Positions 7,551 through 15,558 of a stretch of DNA of 19,373 nt are shown in pieces. Origin of the DNA: a bacterium (GTDB lineage Bacteria > Blakebacterota > Blakebacteria > Blakebacterales > Blakebacteraceae); contig JALGVQ010000068.1 in the NCBI GenBank assembly GCA_025774615.1, positions 1-19,373 on the forward strand, given 5' to 3'. The notes under the pieces are model-generated. The model had not been told where the DNA came from and searched no databases. It saw nothing but the letters and a program-made list of their open reading frames with translations. The position numbers were made by a program, and so were the translations under genes. How positions within the stretch are numbered: position 1 is the first letter of the stretch; every line of letters starts with the position of its first letter.

Positions 7551-8786
7551 ATGAAGAAACTGCTGATACTGGGAGGCGGAACCGCCGGTACGATGGTCGC
7601 GAACCGTCTCGGTCGGGAACTGGATGCCGAAGAGTGGCAGATCACACTGGTCGACCAGGACCCCATCCACTATTACCAGCCCGGGTTCGTATTCGTCCCG
7701 TTCGGGATCTACAAGAAGCGCGAAGAAGTCATCAAACCACGCAAGGGACTGTTCACGCCCAACGTCCGTTTCATCCTGTCTGATATCGACCTGATAGAAC
7801 CAGACAAGAACCAGGTGCGGCTGAAGAAGAACGACACGACTCTTTCCTATGATTTCCTGATCATCGCCACTGGAACCAGCATCCAGCCGGAGGAGACACC
7901 CGGCCTGCTCGGTGATGAATGGCACAAGAGTATATTCGACTTTTATACAGCCGATGGCGCTTTCGCCCTGGCCCACAAACTGCGGACCTGGGAGGGCGGT
8001 CACCTGGTCCTGAATATCGTCGATACCCCGATCAAGTGTCCGGTGGCGCCGCTCGAGTTCATCTTCCTGGCCGACTGGTTCCTGCACGAGCAGGGATTGC
8101 GGGACAAGGTGGAGATCACCTTTGCCACACCCCTGCCCGAAGTGTTCACCAAACCGCGGGCATCGGCCTTCCTCGGCAACCTGCTTGAGGAACGCCGGAT
8201 CAACGTCGAAACTGAGTACCTGATCGAGGAAGCTGACCAGGAGAAAAAGGTGATCCGGTCCTTCGACGGCCGCGAGGTCCCCTTCGATCTGCTGGTGACG
8301 ATCCCGCTGAACATGGGGAGCGGGGTCATCGAACGTTCCGAGATGGGTGACGACCTCAATTACGTGCCGACCGAGAAGCACACCCTGAAACACAAGACCT
8401 TCGAGAACATCTTCGTCCTGGGGGACGCGACCGACCTGCCGACTTCGAAGGCAGGCTCCGTTGCCCATTTTCAGACCGAATCGTTCATCCACAATTTCCT
8501 GCGTTACATCGACGGTATGGAACTACTGCCGACCTTCGATGGCCACTCCAACTGCTACATAGAGACCGGCTACGGCAAGGGAACCCTGATCGATTTCAAC
8601 TACGATGTGGAGCCCCTGCCCGGGAAGTTCCCCCTGCCCGGATTCGGCCCCTTCTCTCTGCTGGAGGAGTCGCGCGTGGATCACTGGGGCAAACTGATGT
8701 TCCGCTGGATCTACTGGCACCTGCTGCTCAAGGGCAAAGAGCTGCCGATCCCGGTCCGGATGAGCATGGCCGGAAAGCGATTGTAA
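7551..8786 (+). CDS. Sulfide:quinone oxidoreductase-like FAD-dependent flavoprotein
   Basis: 411 aa. N-terminal FAD Rossmann motif ILGGGTAGTMVANRLG, ATG motif IIATGTS (105-111) and second FAD motif FVLGDATDLP (288-297) define the FCSD/SQR family of two-dinucleotide-binding-domain flavoproteins. The family oxidises sulfide to zero-valent sulfur and passes electrons to quinone. Two of the three active-site Cys are present: C163 (IKCPVAP) and C335 (HSNCYIE), the pair that carries the sulfane bridge in structurally known SQRs. The Cys normally near position 125-130 is absent (EWHKSIFDFY). A hydrophobic amphipathic C-terminal helix (FRWIYWHLLLKG, ~384-395) fits peripheral attachment to the cytoplasmic membrane. 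ATG start with a weak ribosome site. It is followed within 12 nt by the DUF1641 gene. Confidence 0.9.
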   Translation: MKKLLILGGGTAGTMVANRLGRELDAEEWQITLVDQDPIHYYQPGFVFVPFGIYKKREEVIKPRKGLFTPNVRFILSDIDLIEPDKNQVRLKKNDTTLSYDFLIIATGTSIQPEETPGLLGDEWHKSIFDFYTADGAFALAHKLRTWEGGHLVLNIVDTPIKCPVAPLEFIFLADWFLHEQGLRDKVEITFATPLPEVFTKPRASAFLGNLLEERRINVETEYLIEEADQEKKVIRSFDGREVPFDLLVTIPLNMGSGVIERSEMGDDLNYVPTEKHTLKHKTFENIFVLGDATDLPTSKAGSVAHFQTESFIHNFLRYIDGMELLPTFDGHSNCYIETGYGKGTLIDFNYDVEPLPGKFPLPGFGPFSLLEESRVDHWGKLMFRWIYWHLLLKGKELPIPVRMSMAGKRL

Positions 8787-8798
8787 GGGGGTGTGGAG

Positions 8799-9539
8799 AT
8801 GACGACTACAACCGTCGAAGCATCACTGCAGGAGATCAAGGAACAGCTCACACAGTTGACCGAACAGGTCGACTACCTGAGCCAACGGGCACAGATCGAT
8901 CAGAATCGGTGGGAAACTGTCGAGGATCTTGCCTCCGACCTGAAGCTGGTGGGACAGAGTGCCTTCGAGGGCGCTGTCGAGGAACTGAGCGACCTTGATC
9001 CCGCTGTCTCTCTGGAGGACTCACTCCGGCTGCTGCGTCGTCTGGCTGAGAACACCGGGAATCTCGAATGGACCCTGCAGCAGCTCGAAAGTGTCCGCGA
9101 CTTCGTACGAGACGCCGCGCCGATCGCGTCGGATGCGTTCGAGGCGCTCACTGACCAGTTCGAGGAACTCGATCGGCTCGGAGTGCTTGCTTTCATTCAG
9201 GAGACCTGGCGAATAGGCCAGATCATCCTGACGAGCTTCTCCCCTGAGGACGTCCGGGCACTGGGTGACAACGTGGTGCTCATCCTGAACACCGTGAAGG
9301 GGATGACGCAGCCGGAAATCATGCACATGCTGGGCAACCTCACCGGCGCTTACCGGCATGCGGAAGCTACAACTGATGAATTGAAGACAGGAACCTTCGC
9401 CCTGCTGAAGCAGATGAGGGATCCCGAGGTCCGGCGCGGTCTGGCCGTGACCATGCAGATACTGAAAGGCGTCGCGGGTACTCCGACATCAGACGCCGTT
9501 GACAATGAAAAAACTGAACAGGCCCCTGTGGCAGAGTAA
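8799..9539 (+). CDS. DUF1641 family protein
   Basis: 246 aa from ATG 8799 (MTTTTVEASLQE), preferred to GTG 8793 because AGGGGG (8786-8791) then has a 7-nt spacing; the two differ by two residues. An N-terminal coiled coil (QEIKEQLTQLTEQVDYLSQR) precedes an all-helical body. The C-terminal segment LLKQMRDPEVRRGLAVTMQI, followed by LKGV, is the DUF1641 signature. The family has no proven biochemical activity, but it recurs next to SQR-like flavoproteins and formate-dehydrogenase or sulfur genes, suggesting a scaffold or subunit role. It contains no cysteine, so it is unlikely to carry sulfur itself. It sits between the SQR-like gene (12-nt gap) and the TusE-like gene (20-nt gap) and is surely co-transcribed. 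Confidence 0.85.
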   Translation: MTTTTVEASLQEIKEQLTQLTEQVDYLSQRAQIDQNRWETVEDLASDLKLVGQSAFEGAVEELSDLDPAVSLEDSLRLLRRLAENTGNLEWTLQQLESVRDFVRDAAPIASDAFEALTDQFEELDRLGVLAFIQETWRIGQIILTSFSPEDVRALGDNVVLILNTVKGMTQPEIMHMLGNLTGAYRHAEATTDELKTGTFALLKQMRDPEVRRGLAVTMQILKGVAGTPTSDAVDNEKTEQAPVAE

Positions 9540-9559
9540 GACGAGGAGGAATCTGAACC

Positions 9560-9874
9560 ATGGCAACACTGGAAATGGCAGGAACGTCCCTGGAACTGGA
9601 TGACGACGGGTTCCTGGTGAACCGGGACGAGTGGTCGCGTGAAGTGGCCGAGGAACTCGCGAAAGCCGACGATATCTCTCTGACCGACCGGCACTGGGAG
9701 GTCATCGAATTCGTACGCGGCTGGTACGCCGAGAAGGATGAGTCCCCCACCCTTCGCAGGATCACCAAGGTGGGCGGTATCCCGACCAAAGAACTCTATC
9801 AGCTCTTTCCCGAGGGACCAGGCAAGAAGGTTGCCCGCATTGCAGGAACACCGAAGCCCGAAGGATGTGTCTGA
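9560..9874 (+). CDS. TusE/DsrC-family sulfur-relay protein with a single C-terminal cysteine
   Basis: 104 aa. ATG start with GAGGAGGA (9543-9550) 9 nt upstream. Family signatures are present across the length: LDDDGFLVNRDEWS, LTDRHWEVIEFVRGWY, ITKVGGIPTKELYQLFPEGP and the flexible arm IAGTPKPEGCV. DsrC/TusE proteins carry persulfide sulfur on the penultimate Cys, here C103. The second redox Cys of true DsrC, 11 residues earlier, is replaced by A92 (KKVARIAG), so the DsrC trisulfide chemistry with DsrAB is not possible. By sequence it is TusE-like, yet no tusBCD or mnmA is adjacent; the partner here is the DsrE-like protein 39 nt downstream. Its likely role is a cytoplasmic sulfur carrier for sulfur released by the SQR-like enzyme (inference). 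Confidence 0.92.
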   Translation: MATLEMAGTSLELDDDGFLVNRDEWSREVAEELAKADDISLTDRHWEVIEFVRGWYAEKDESPTLRRITKVGGIPTKELYQLFPEGPGKKVARIAGTPKPEGCV

Positions 9875-9913
9875 GATCCCGGGATACGATCATCAAGAGA
9901 GGAATAATGAACG

Positions 9914-10387
9914 ATGAGTGAAACAACAGGTAACCGCAAGATCGCCATCATCTGCTCGAAGGGGACGCTCGACATGGCCTACCCCGGTCTGGTACTGGCC
10001 AACGCCGCCCGGCAGGCCGGTATCGATGCAATGCTCTTCTTCACCTTCTGGGGACTCGACATGATCACTAAGAAGAAGTTGAGCAAGATGAAAGTGACCC
10101 CGGTCGGCAATCCCGCCATGGGCATGCCGAACATCGTCGGTGTGATCCCCGGTATGACAATGATGGCCACGTCGATGATGAAGAAGAAGATCGAGGCTAT
10201 CGATATCCCGCCGATCGATGAATTCATCGAAATGGTCCATGATGCCGGTGTGAAGCTCTACGGCTGCCGGATGTCGGTCGACATGATGGGCCTGACTGAG
10301 GATGACCTGATCCCCCAGCTCGAAGGGGTCATCACCGCCATGGATTTCATGGATCTCTCAGAAGGCGCCCAGACGATCTTCGTATAG
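9914..10387 (+). CDS. DsrE/DsrF/DrsH-like (COG2210 type) sulfur-transfer protein
   Basis: 157 aa, ATG 9914 with an AGAGGA site upstream; an out-of-frame ATG at 9907 hits a stop after four codons. Alpha/beta DsrE-like fold: IAIICSKGTLDMAYPGLVLA at the N-terminus, a central stretch TFWGLDMITKKK, and the signature VKLYGCRMSVDMMGL near the C-terminus. Two cysteines, C14 and C118, occupy the conserved positions of this group (related to DsrE3/COG2210), in which the latter Cys is the expected persulfide or thiosulfonate carrier. The protein is methionine-rich (about 18 Met in 157), concentrated in GMTMMATSMMKKK (80-92), which may form a membrane- or partner-facing hydrophobic helix. It is the last gene of the sulfur operon, followed by a terminator. 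Confidence 0.88.
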   Translation: MSETTGNRKIAIICSKGTLDMAYPGLVLANAARQAGIDAMLFFTFWGLDMITKKKLSKMKVTPVGNPAMGMPNIVGVIPGMTMMATSMMKKKIEAIDIPPIDEFIEMVHDAGVKLYGCRMSVDMMGLTEDDLIPQLEGVITAMDFMDLSEGAQTIFV

Positions 10388-10416
10388 TCTCAGTTTGCCG
10401 GTCCACCCGAGCGAAA

Positions 10417-10455
10417 AGCCCCTGTCGCCATATGATGGGGGCTATTCTTTTCTCT
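10417..10455 (+). terminator. Rho-independent terminator closing the sulfur operon
   Basis: AGCCCC (10417-10422) pairs with GGGGCT (10438-10443) across a 15-nt loop and is followed by the pyrimidine/U-rich tract ATTCTTTTCTCTCC. It lies 30 nt after the DsrE-like stop and before the DUF4838 gene, so it separates the two transcripts. Confidence 0.65.
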
Positions 10456-10525
10456 CCACCCGACTTCGACTACACTTCCAGCGAATGATCCAGACTTGGT
10501 CCGGACCACAATCGGAGATTTCGGC

Positions 10526-12814
10526 ATGACACGACGTCCCGGTATTCCACTCCTCCTCCTCTCCTTCTCCCTCGCAACCATGCCGGCCTGCGACAGTCGG
10601 CCGGCGATCGAGCTCACCCGGAACGGTATCACCGACTACCGGATCGTGCTCTCTCCGATGGCAACAGAGGTGGATCGACAGGCAGCATCGGTACTGCAGG
10701 AGTACATCGAGCGGATCTCGGGTGCGCGGATACCGATCGATGAGCGTGGGGAGATATCAGAGACCGGTAACCTCCCGGGCATCCATATCGGGAGCGCCCC
10801 GGCACCACCGGACCTCCCGCTTGAGATCGACTGGGCATCACTTGAAGAAGATGGCTTCAGGATCGTCACCGCGGGTGAAGACCTTATCATCGCCGGCGGC
10901 ACGGCGAAGGGAAGCCTTTACGGCATTCACACCCTGCTGGAATCGTACCTCGGCTGCCGGATGTACGGCCCCGATATGACGATCGTGCCTGAAGAGGCTT
11001 CGATCCGGCTGCCCCCGATCGATGACACGCAGGTCCCGGTGATCCGATTCCGATCGACCCACTACGATCACGCATACGAACAACCGTATACAGGCTGGCA
11101 TAAACTGGATGACGGCAATGTTGACCGCTTCCTCGAATGGAGCACCCGCGTCCACACCTTCAATCGACTGGTGCCGCCTGAGGAATACTTCGCGGATCAC
11201 CCCGACTACTTCTCGGAGATCAACGGAATCAGGGTCCCCGACACCCAGCTCTGCCTCACCAACGAGGATGTCTACCGGATCGTGGTTGAGCGACTGCGCG
11301 AGATGATGGCGGAACACCCCGGCGTGAAATACTGGTCGGTGAGCCAGAACGACACGTACGGCAACTGCCAGTGCGATGAGTGCCGGGCTCTCGATGAGCG
11401 AGAGGGCGGGCCGATCGGATCCCTGCTGACCTTCGTAAACCGGGTCGCGGCCGAGTTTCCTGATCGGATCATCACCACTCTGGCCTACCAGTACTCACGA
11501 TCGGCTCCAAAGACTCTCAAACCAGCAGACAACGTCTGTATCACCCTCTGCAGCATCGAGTGCAACCGGAGCGCGCCGCTCGACGGCGACCCCGGGAATG
11601 CTGCCTTTGTCTCTGACGTACAGGAGTGGTCCGAGATCGCGTCACACCTCTACATCTGGGACTACGTGGTCCAGTTCCGCAACCTGGTCAGCCCCTTCCC
11701 CAACTTCCATGTTCTTCAGCCGAATATCCAATTCTTCGTGGAGAACGGGATCGACGCGATCTTCGAGCAGGGAAGCGGTGGCATCAGGGGGGAGTTCACC
11801 GACCTCCGTTCCTACCTCATCGCTAAACTGCTCTGGAATCCTGATGCTGACGTCGACGCGATCATCGATGATTTCCTCGCCGCCTACTACGGCGAGGCCG
11901 CTCCCTGGCTGCGGCGTTACATCGATACCATGACCCGGGAACTCAAGCGTTCCGGTGAACGGCTCGATATCTACGGCAACCCCTATACCCCGGTCGAGGG
12001 GTACCTCTCCCCCCGCCTGATGGACCGGTATGAACGCCTCCTCGACCGGGCCGAGACAGCTGTGACCGGCTCACCCGATGCACTTCTGCGGGTCAGGCAC
12101 GCCCGGCTTCCCCTCGAGTACGCGCGGCTTGAGCAGGCAAGGCGGTACGGTACCGGTGATCTCGGGTTTTTCGTTCTGGAGAACGGAGCCTGGTCGGTGC
12201 GGCCTGAGATGCGCAGGCGGCTGGATGCATTCATCGCGATGTGCGAGGAGGCCGGATATGACCGGCTCCACGAACATGGCGGGCCGCCTCAGGAGTACCG
12301 GCAGGTCCTGCTCGATCTCTTCGACAAGAGCATGGAGAGCCATCTGGCCCTCTTCAAACCGGTCACCGTGCGCTCTGAATGGAGTCCCACCTATCCGGCG
12401 AACGGGGTCGATACCTTCACGGACGGTCTGAAGGGGATCCCCGATTACACCTGCAACTGGATCGGCTTCGAAGGCCACGACATGGATGTCGTGATCGATC
12501 TGGAGGAGATAACCATGGTCAGCGAGATCTCGACCGACTTCCTCCAGCTCTTCTACTCATGGGTCTGGCTGCCGACGGAGGTGGTCTACTCGGTCTCCGG
12601 GGATGGTGAGAATTTCACTGAGGTCGCCCGGATCACCAACACGGTATCTGATCAGCAGGATGGAGCGTTCATCCACACCTTCAGCGCCCGGTTCACCCCG
12701 GTCGAGGCGCGCCATGTGAGAGTGGAGGCCGTGAACATGAAGGTCTGCCCCGAATGGCACCAGGGCCACCCGGGCAGGTCGTGGATCTTCGCCGACGAGA
12801 TAATCGTGCGGTAG
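10526..12814 (+). CDS. DUF4838 carbohydrate-active lipoprotein with N-terminal glycosidase-type domain and C-terminal discoidin-like domain
   Basis: 762 aa from ATG 10526 (MTRRPGIPLLLLSFSLATM), chosen over TTG 10496 because GGAGA (10514-10518) is 7 nt upstream and the signal peptide then starts correctly. A likely lipidation Cys follows (MPAC, C22). Residues ~30-165 form the alpha/beta domain found before the barrel in GH20 and alpha-glucuronidase-like enzymes (VLQEYIERISGARIPI, AGGTAKGSLYGIHTLLE). The DUF4838 barrel follows with its signatures HPDYFSEING, SQNDTYGNCQCDECRALD and TLAYQYS. The C-terminal ~140 residues (FTDGLKGIPDYTCNWIGFEG, VVYSVSGDGENF, ARHVRVEA) form an F5/8-type carbohydrate-binding domain. 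Likely role: recognition or hydrolysis of a glycan at the cell surface; family activity is not well established. Confidence 0.85.
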   Translation: MTRRPGIPLLLLSFSLATMPACDSRPAIELTRNGITDYRIVLSPMATEVDRQAASVLQEYIERISGARIPIDERGEISETGNLPGIHIGSAPAPPDLPLEIDWASLEEDGFRIVTAGEDLIIAGGTAKGSLYGIHTLLESYLGCRMYGPDMTIVPEEASIRLPPIDDTQVPVIRFRSTHYDHAYEQPYTGWHKLDDGNVDRFLEWSTRVHTFNRLVPPEEYFADHPDYFSEINGIRVPDTQLCLTNEDVYRIVVERLREMMAEHPGVKYWSVSQNDTYGNCQCDECRALDEREGGPIGSLLTFVNRVAAEFPDRIITTLAYQYSRSAPKTLKPADNVCITLCSIECNRSAPLDGDPGNAAFVSDVQEWSEIASHLYIWDYVVQFRNLVSPFPNFHVLQPNIQFFVENGIDAIFEQGSGGIRGEFTDLRSYLIAKLLWNPDADVDAIIDDFLAAYYGEAAPWLRRYIDTMTRELKRSGERLDIYGNPYTPVEGYLSPRLMDRYERLLDRAETAVTGSPDALLRVRHARLPLEYARLEQARRYGTGDLGFFVLENGAWSVRPEMRRRLDAFIAMCEEAGYDRLHEHGGPPQEYRQVLLDLFDKSMESHLALFKPVTVRSEWSPTYPANGVDTFTDGLKGIPDYTCNWIGFEGHDMDVVIDLEEITMVSEISTDFLQLFYSWVWLPTEVVYSVSGDGENFTEVARITNTVSDQQDGAFIHTFSARFTPVEARHVRVEAVNMKVCPEWHQGHPGRSWIFADEIIVR

Positions 12815-12941
12815 TCCCTGACGGCAGTTTCGAAATGAAAAACCACAGATCTGCTGTCACAGATCGATTCCGAACTGCGTCACACCTCTGAGGCTGGAAG
12901 CACCCGACCTTCTCACCTCCGAATTCTGTAACACCTGCAAA

Positions 12942-12985
12942 GACGTAACCGTACGTCCTCCCTCGTTCTGCGGCCATACGGGAGG
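12942..12985 (+). promoter_or_regulatory. Two adjacent hairpins in the 5' leader of the outer-membrane protein gene
   Basis: GACGTA-ACCG-TACGTC (12942-12957) is a perfect 6-bp hairpin with a 4-nt loop. Directly adjoining it, CCTCCC (12957-12962) can pair with GGGAGG (12980-12985). The second stem ends ~20 nt before the start codon, close to but not covering the AAAAAGGG ribosome site. It could be an mRNA stability or regulatory leader, or the end of the DUF4838 transcript. The rest of 12815-13006 shows no recognisable feature. Confidence 0.3.
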
Positions 12986-13006
12986 CCCAGAAAAAGGGTA
13001 CGACTC

Positions 13007-14530
13007 ATGCGTAAGCCATCACTACTTCAGAACGGAACCGCCGCCTGTCTTCTGGCCTTTCTTCTGGCAGGCACCGCAACCGGGCAATCTATCCCGGTCA
13101 AAACCGTTCCCATCGCCTCAGGCGACCAGTTTCTTCTCATCCCCTCCCGGAGCATCGGCATGGGAGGAGTCTCGATCGCACTCGACCATCCCTTTTCAGA
13201 TCCTTTTTCCAACCCGGGGAAAGGGCGAACGATAAGAAGCGGAAGCATCTTCGGGGCTTCTTCATTCTATTCATTATCCGGAGACAACGGATCCGGTCGC
13301 ACGTTGCCCATCGGGGGGCTTTTCAGGGTCGGCCGTTGGTTCGCCGGCGGCGCAGCCGCCATTCAGCAGCTTATTCCAGCCTCCCCGGAGTTCCAGAGCC
13401 AGGGCTGGGGATCGGCCGGATTCGTGACAACCCCCTACCGGGGAGAGTTGCCGGATAATCGGTACGGAACCCGGTACGGAACCGCATTCCTGGGCAGGAG
13501 ATCACTCGATGGCCGAATCGGCTTTGGGGTGGGCATCAGTGGTGCTCATCTGGAAGCATTGGAAGGGGTGGAGTTCCTCTACGCCAACAGCCAGGAGATA
13601 CAGCAGTCGGGTGGGTACATCGATCTGAGGGCGGGGATCACAGGCGACCTGGAAGGCGATCGCACCTTCGAAGTCCTCGTCTCACATTCCCGACTCAGAA
13701 TGACCCATGATGTGACCTATCTGACGTGGGTCGAATCAGTCGATCTGATCATGCCTCCAATCCCCGGTTCCCGGGTGCAGAGGAATCTGGATCATACCAA
13801 CACAACTACTCTCCATCTGGGATATGTTCAGCCTATGACTGATGCCCGCTGGCGGATCGGGGGGATCATCACCGGCAACTGGAAAACGCATCCGAAGATC
13901 CCTGAATATGTGCTCCCCGACATGCCCCCGGTCCCGCGCGACCCCGGCATGACCTGGGCGTACAACATCGGTGTGGGCATCTCGAAGGTTGAAGGATTCT
14001 CCACATTCGGGCTCGATATTATCTATGAGCCTGTCTGGACCGAAACGTGGGGAGTGGCTGCTGAATCGATTCCGACGGGTGGCGGCTTCTCGATACCGAT
14101 CGGTGGCAAGACGATCGAGAACGATTACCACTTCAACAATCTGGTTGTCAGGATCGGAGTGTCCAGGGAGCATGAGACCGCGGGTTTCCAGTTGGGGATG
14201 GAGGTCCGCTCGGTGAATTATCATCTCGATCAGATAAACAATATCGAAAGATTCAGCCGCAACCAGGACGAGCAGTGGATCGAGTGGACGCCGAGTTGGG
14301 GTGGTCTGTTGAAGTTCCCCGAATTCGAGCTGCGGTACGTCGGACGCCTGAAGACTGGTACAGGCAGGCCTGCACAGGCACGGACATTCCAGAGGTGGTC
14401 CCAACAGGGTGATCTGGTTATTGAACCATCATCCCCGGATTATCTCCCGACACCAACGGGCGATCTGATGATAGAGGACATGCTGGTGATGACACATCAG
14501 ATCGCGATTGTGATCCCGATCGGACGGTGA
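13007..14530 (+). CDS. Outer-membrane beta-barrel protein, function unknown
   Basis: 507 aa with a clear cleavable signal peptide (MRKPSLLQNGTAACLLAFLL, then AGTATGQ). The mature part is Gly- and aromatic-rich with alternating beta strands and ends in a hydrophobic strand (MLVMTHQIAIVIPIGR), typical of outer-membrane barrels. The start SRSIGMGGVSIALDHPFSDP, continuing FSNPGKG, is the arrangement seen near the N-terminus of PorV/UPF0164/FadL-like barrels (a conserved GMGG followed by NPA/NPG). Repeated strand pairs such as IGFGVGISGAHLEAL and FQLGMEVRSVNYHLDQ support a barrel of roughly 12-16 strands, a count that is only an estimate. ATG 13007 has AAAAAGGG upstream. It converges on the aldo/keto reductase with 9 nt between them. 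Substrate unknown. Confidence 0.72.
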   Translation: MRKPSLLQNGTAACLLAFLLAGTATGQSIPVKTVPIASGDQFLLIPSRSIGMGGVSIALDHPFSDPFSNPGKGRTIRSGSIFGASSFYSLSGDNGSGRTLPIGGLFRVGRWFAGGAAAIQQLIPASPEFQSQGWGSAGFVTTPYRGELPDNRYGTRYGTAFLGRRSLDGRIGFGVGISGAHLEALEGVEFLYANSQEIQQSGGYIDLRAGITGDLEGDRTFEVLVSHSRLRMTHDVTYLTWVESVDLIMPPIPGSRVQRNLDHTNTTTLHLGYVQPMTDARWRIGGIITGNWKTHPKIPEYVLPDMPPVPRDPGMTWAYNIGVGISKVEGFSTFGLDIIYEPVWTETWGVAAESIPTGGGFSIPIGGKTIENDYHFNNLVVRIGVSREHETAGFQLGMEVRSVNYHLDQINNIERFSRNQDEQWIEWTPSWGGLLKFPEFELRYVGRLKTGTGRPAQARTFQRWSQQGDLVIEPSSPDYLPTPTGDLMIEDMLVMTHQIAIVIPIGR

Positions 14531-14539
14531 AATAAATAG

Positions 14540-15514
14540 CTACTCGTGCCCCTGGACAGAGTGAGGAATGTAGAGTTCCTCGAGCCTGTCGAGCTCTTCG
14601 GCCGAGAGAGCGAGTTCCGGGGCACGGATGGCCGCGTCGAGCTGCTCTGCCTTCGTGACCCCGATGATCGGCGCGACCACTCCTGGCTGGTGAAGGAGCC
14701 AGGCGACCGCGGTCGGGTCTTCCCCCCGCTTCCTTGAGACCGCAACGAGCCGGACGATGATGTCGAAGTCATTGAGGGGCTCGTAGATCTTCTTCCCATA
14801 CTCATCGAGCCTCGCCCGCAAGGTCGGTTCCAGCTCCTCGCGGGTGCGGGTACCGGTCAGGAGTCCCCGCGCCAGCGGGCTCCACGGAATGATTCCCACC
14901 CCTTCGCGTACACAGAGGGGGTTCATCTCCCGCTCCTCTTCCCGATAAATCAGGTTGTAGTGGTTCTGCATCGTCTCGAACCGTTCGAGGCCGAGCATGT
15001 CGGAGAGATGGAGCGATTCGGCGAATTGATGGGCCCACATGCTGGAGGCGCCGATATGGTGTACCTTTCCCTGCTGGACCAGATCATCGAGAGCCCTGAG
15101 GGTCTCCTCGATCGGCGTGGTGTAGTCCCACCGGTGGATCTGATAGAGGTCGATATAGTCGGTCCCGAGCCGCTTCAGCGATTTCTCCACCTGCGACACG
15201 ATGTGCTTGCGGGAGAGTCCCCCCTCATTCGGTCCCTCCCCCATCGGGAAATAGACCTTGGTGGCGATCACGATCCGATCGCGATCAGCAAAGTCGGCCA
15301 GCGCCCGGCCGGTGACCTCCTCACTCACTCCCATTGAGTACATGTTGGCGGTATCGAAGAAGTTGATCCCCCCTTCAACCGCCTTCTTCAGGATCGTCCG
15401 AGACTCATCCTCTTCCAGTACCCACTCACGCCACTTCTTCGACCCGAACGACATGCAGCCCAGGCAGACGGGGCTCACCTTGAGGCCGGTCGAACCGAGG
15501 TTGACGTATTCCAT
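14540..15514 (-). CDS. Aldo/keto reductase
   Basis: 324 aa, a full-length single (beta/alpha)8 barrel. The catalytic tetrad is complete: D54 and Y59 in FFDTANMYS, K86 in IVIATKVYF, H127 in LYQIHRWD. NADPH-binding features are present (PIIGVTKAEQLDAAIRA near the C-terminus). The family reduces aldehydes or ketones, commonly sugars and their derivatives, with NAD(P)H. Start ATG 15514 with GGAAGGA upstream. It is the last gene of the minus-strand cluster after GH172/YeiH and the small membrane protein, 44 nt downstream of the latter, so co-transcription is likely. A sugar-derivative substrate released by the GH172 enzyme is plausible but unproven. Confidence 0.9.
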   Translation of the reverse strand: MEYVNLGSTGLKVSPVCLGCMSFGSKKWREWVLEEDESRTILKKAVEGGINFFDTANMYSMGVSEEVTGRALADFADRDRIVIATKVYFPMGEGPNEGGLSRKHIVSQVEKSLKRLGTDYIDLYQIHRWDYTTPIEETLRALDDLVQQGKVHHIGASSMWAHQFAESLHLSDMLGLERFETMQNHYNLIYREEEREMNPLCVREGVGIIPWSPLARGLLTGTRTREELEPTLRARLDEYGKKIYEPLNDFDIIVRLVAVSRKRGEDPTAVAWLLHQPGVVAPIIGVTKAEQLDAAIRAPELALSAEELDRLEELYIPHSVQGHE

Positions 15515-15558
15515 GAACTATCATCCTTCCTGTTTACGTCGGTCAGTGACCGGGAGGA

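Noticed and set aside
7521-8492. 323-codon open frame on the minus strand opposite the SQR-like gene
   Set aside because: Fully antisense to a clearly conserved flavoprotein; the translation has no recognisable motif and reflects codon-bias shadowing in GC-rich DNA.
13736-14404. 222-codon minus-strand frame opposite the barrel protein
   Set aside because: Shadow of the real plus-strand gene, which has a signal peptide and a barrel-like pattern; no motif in the antisense product.
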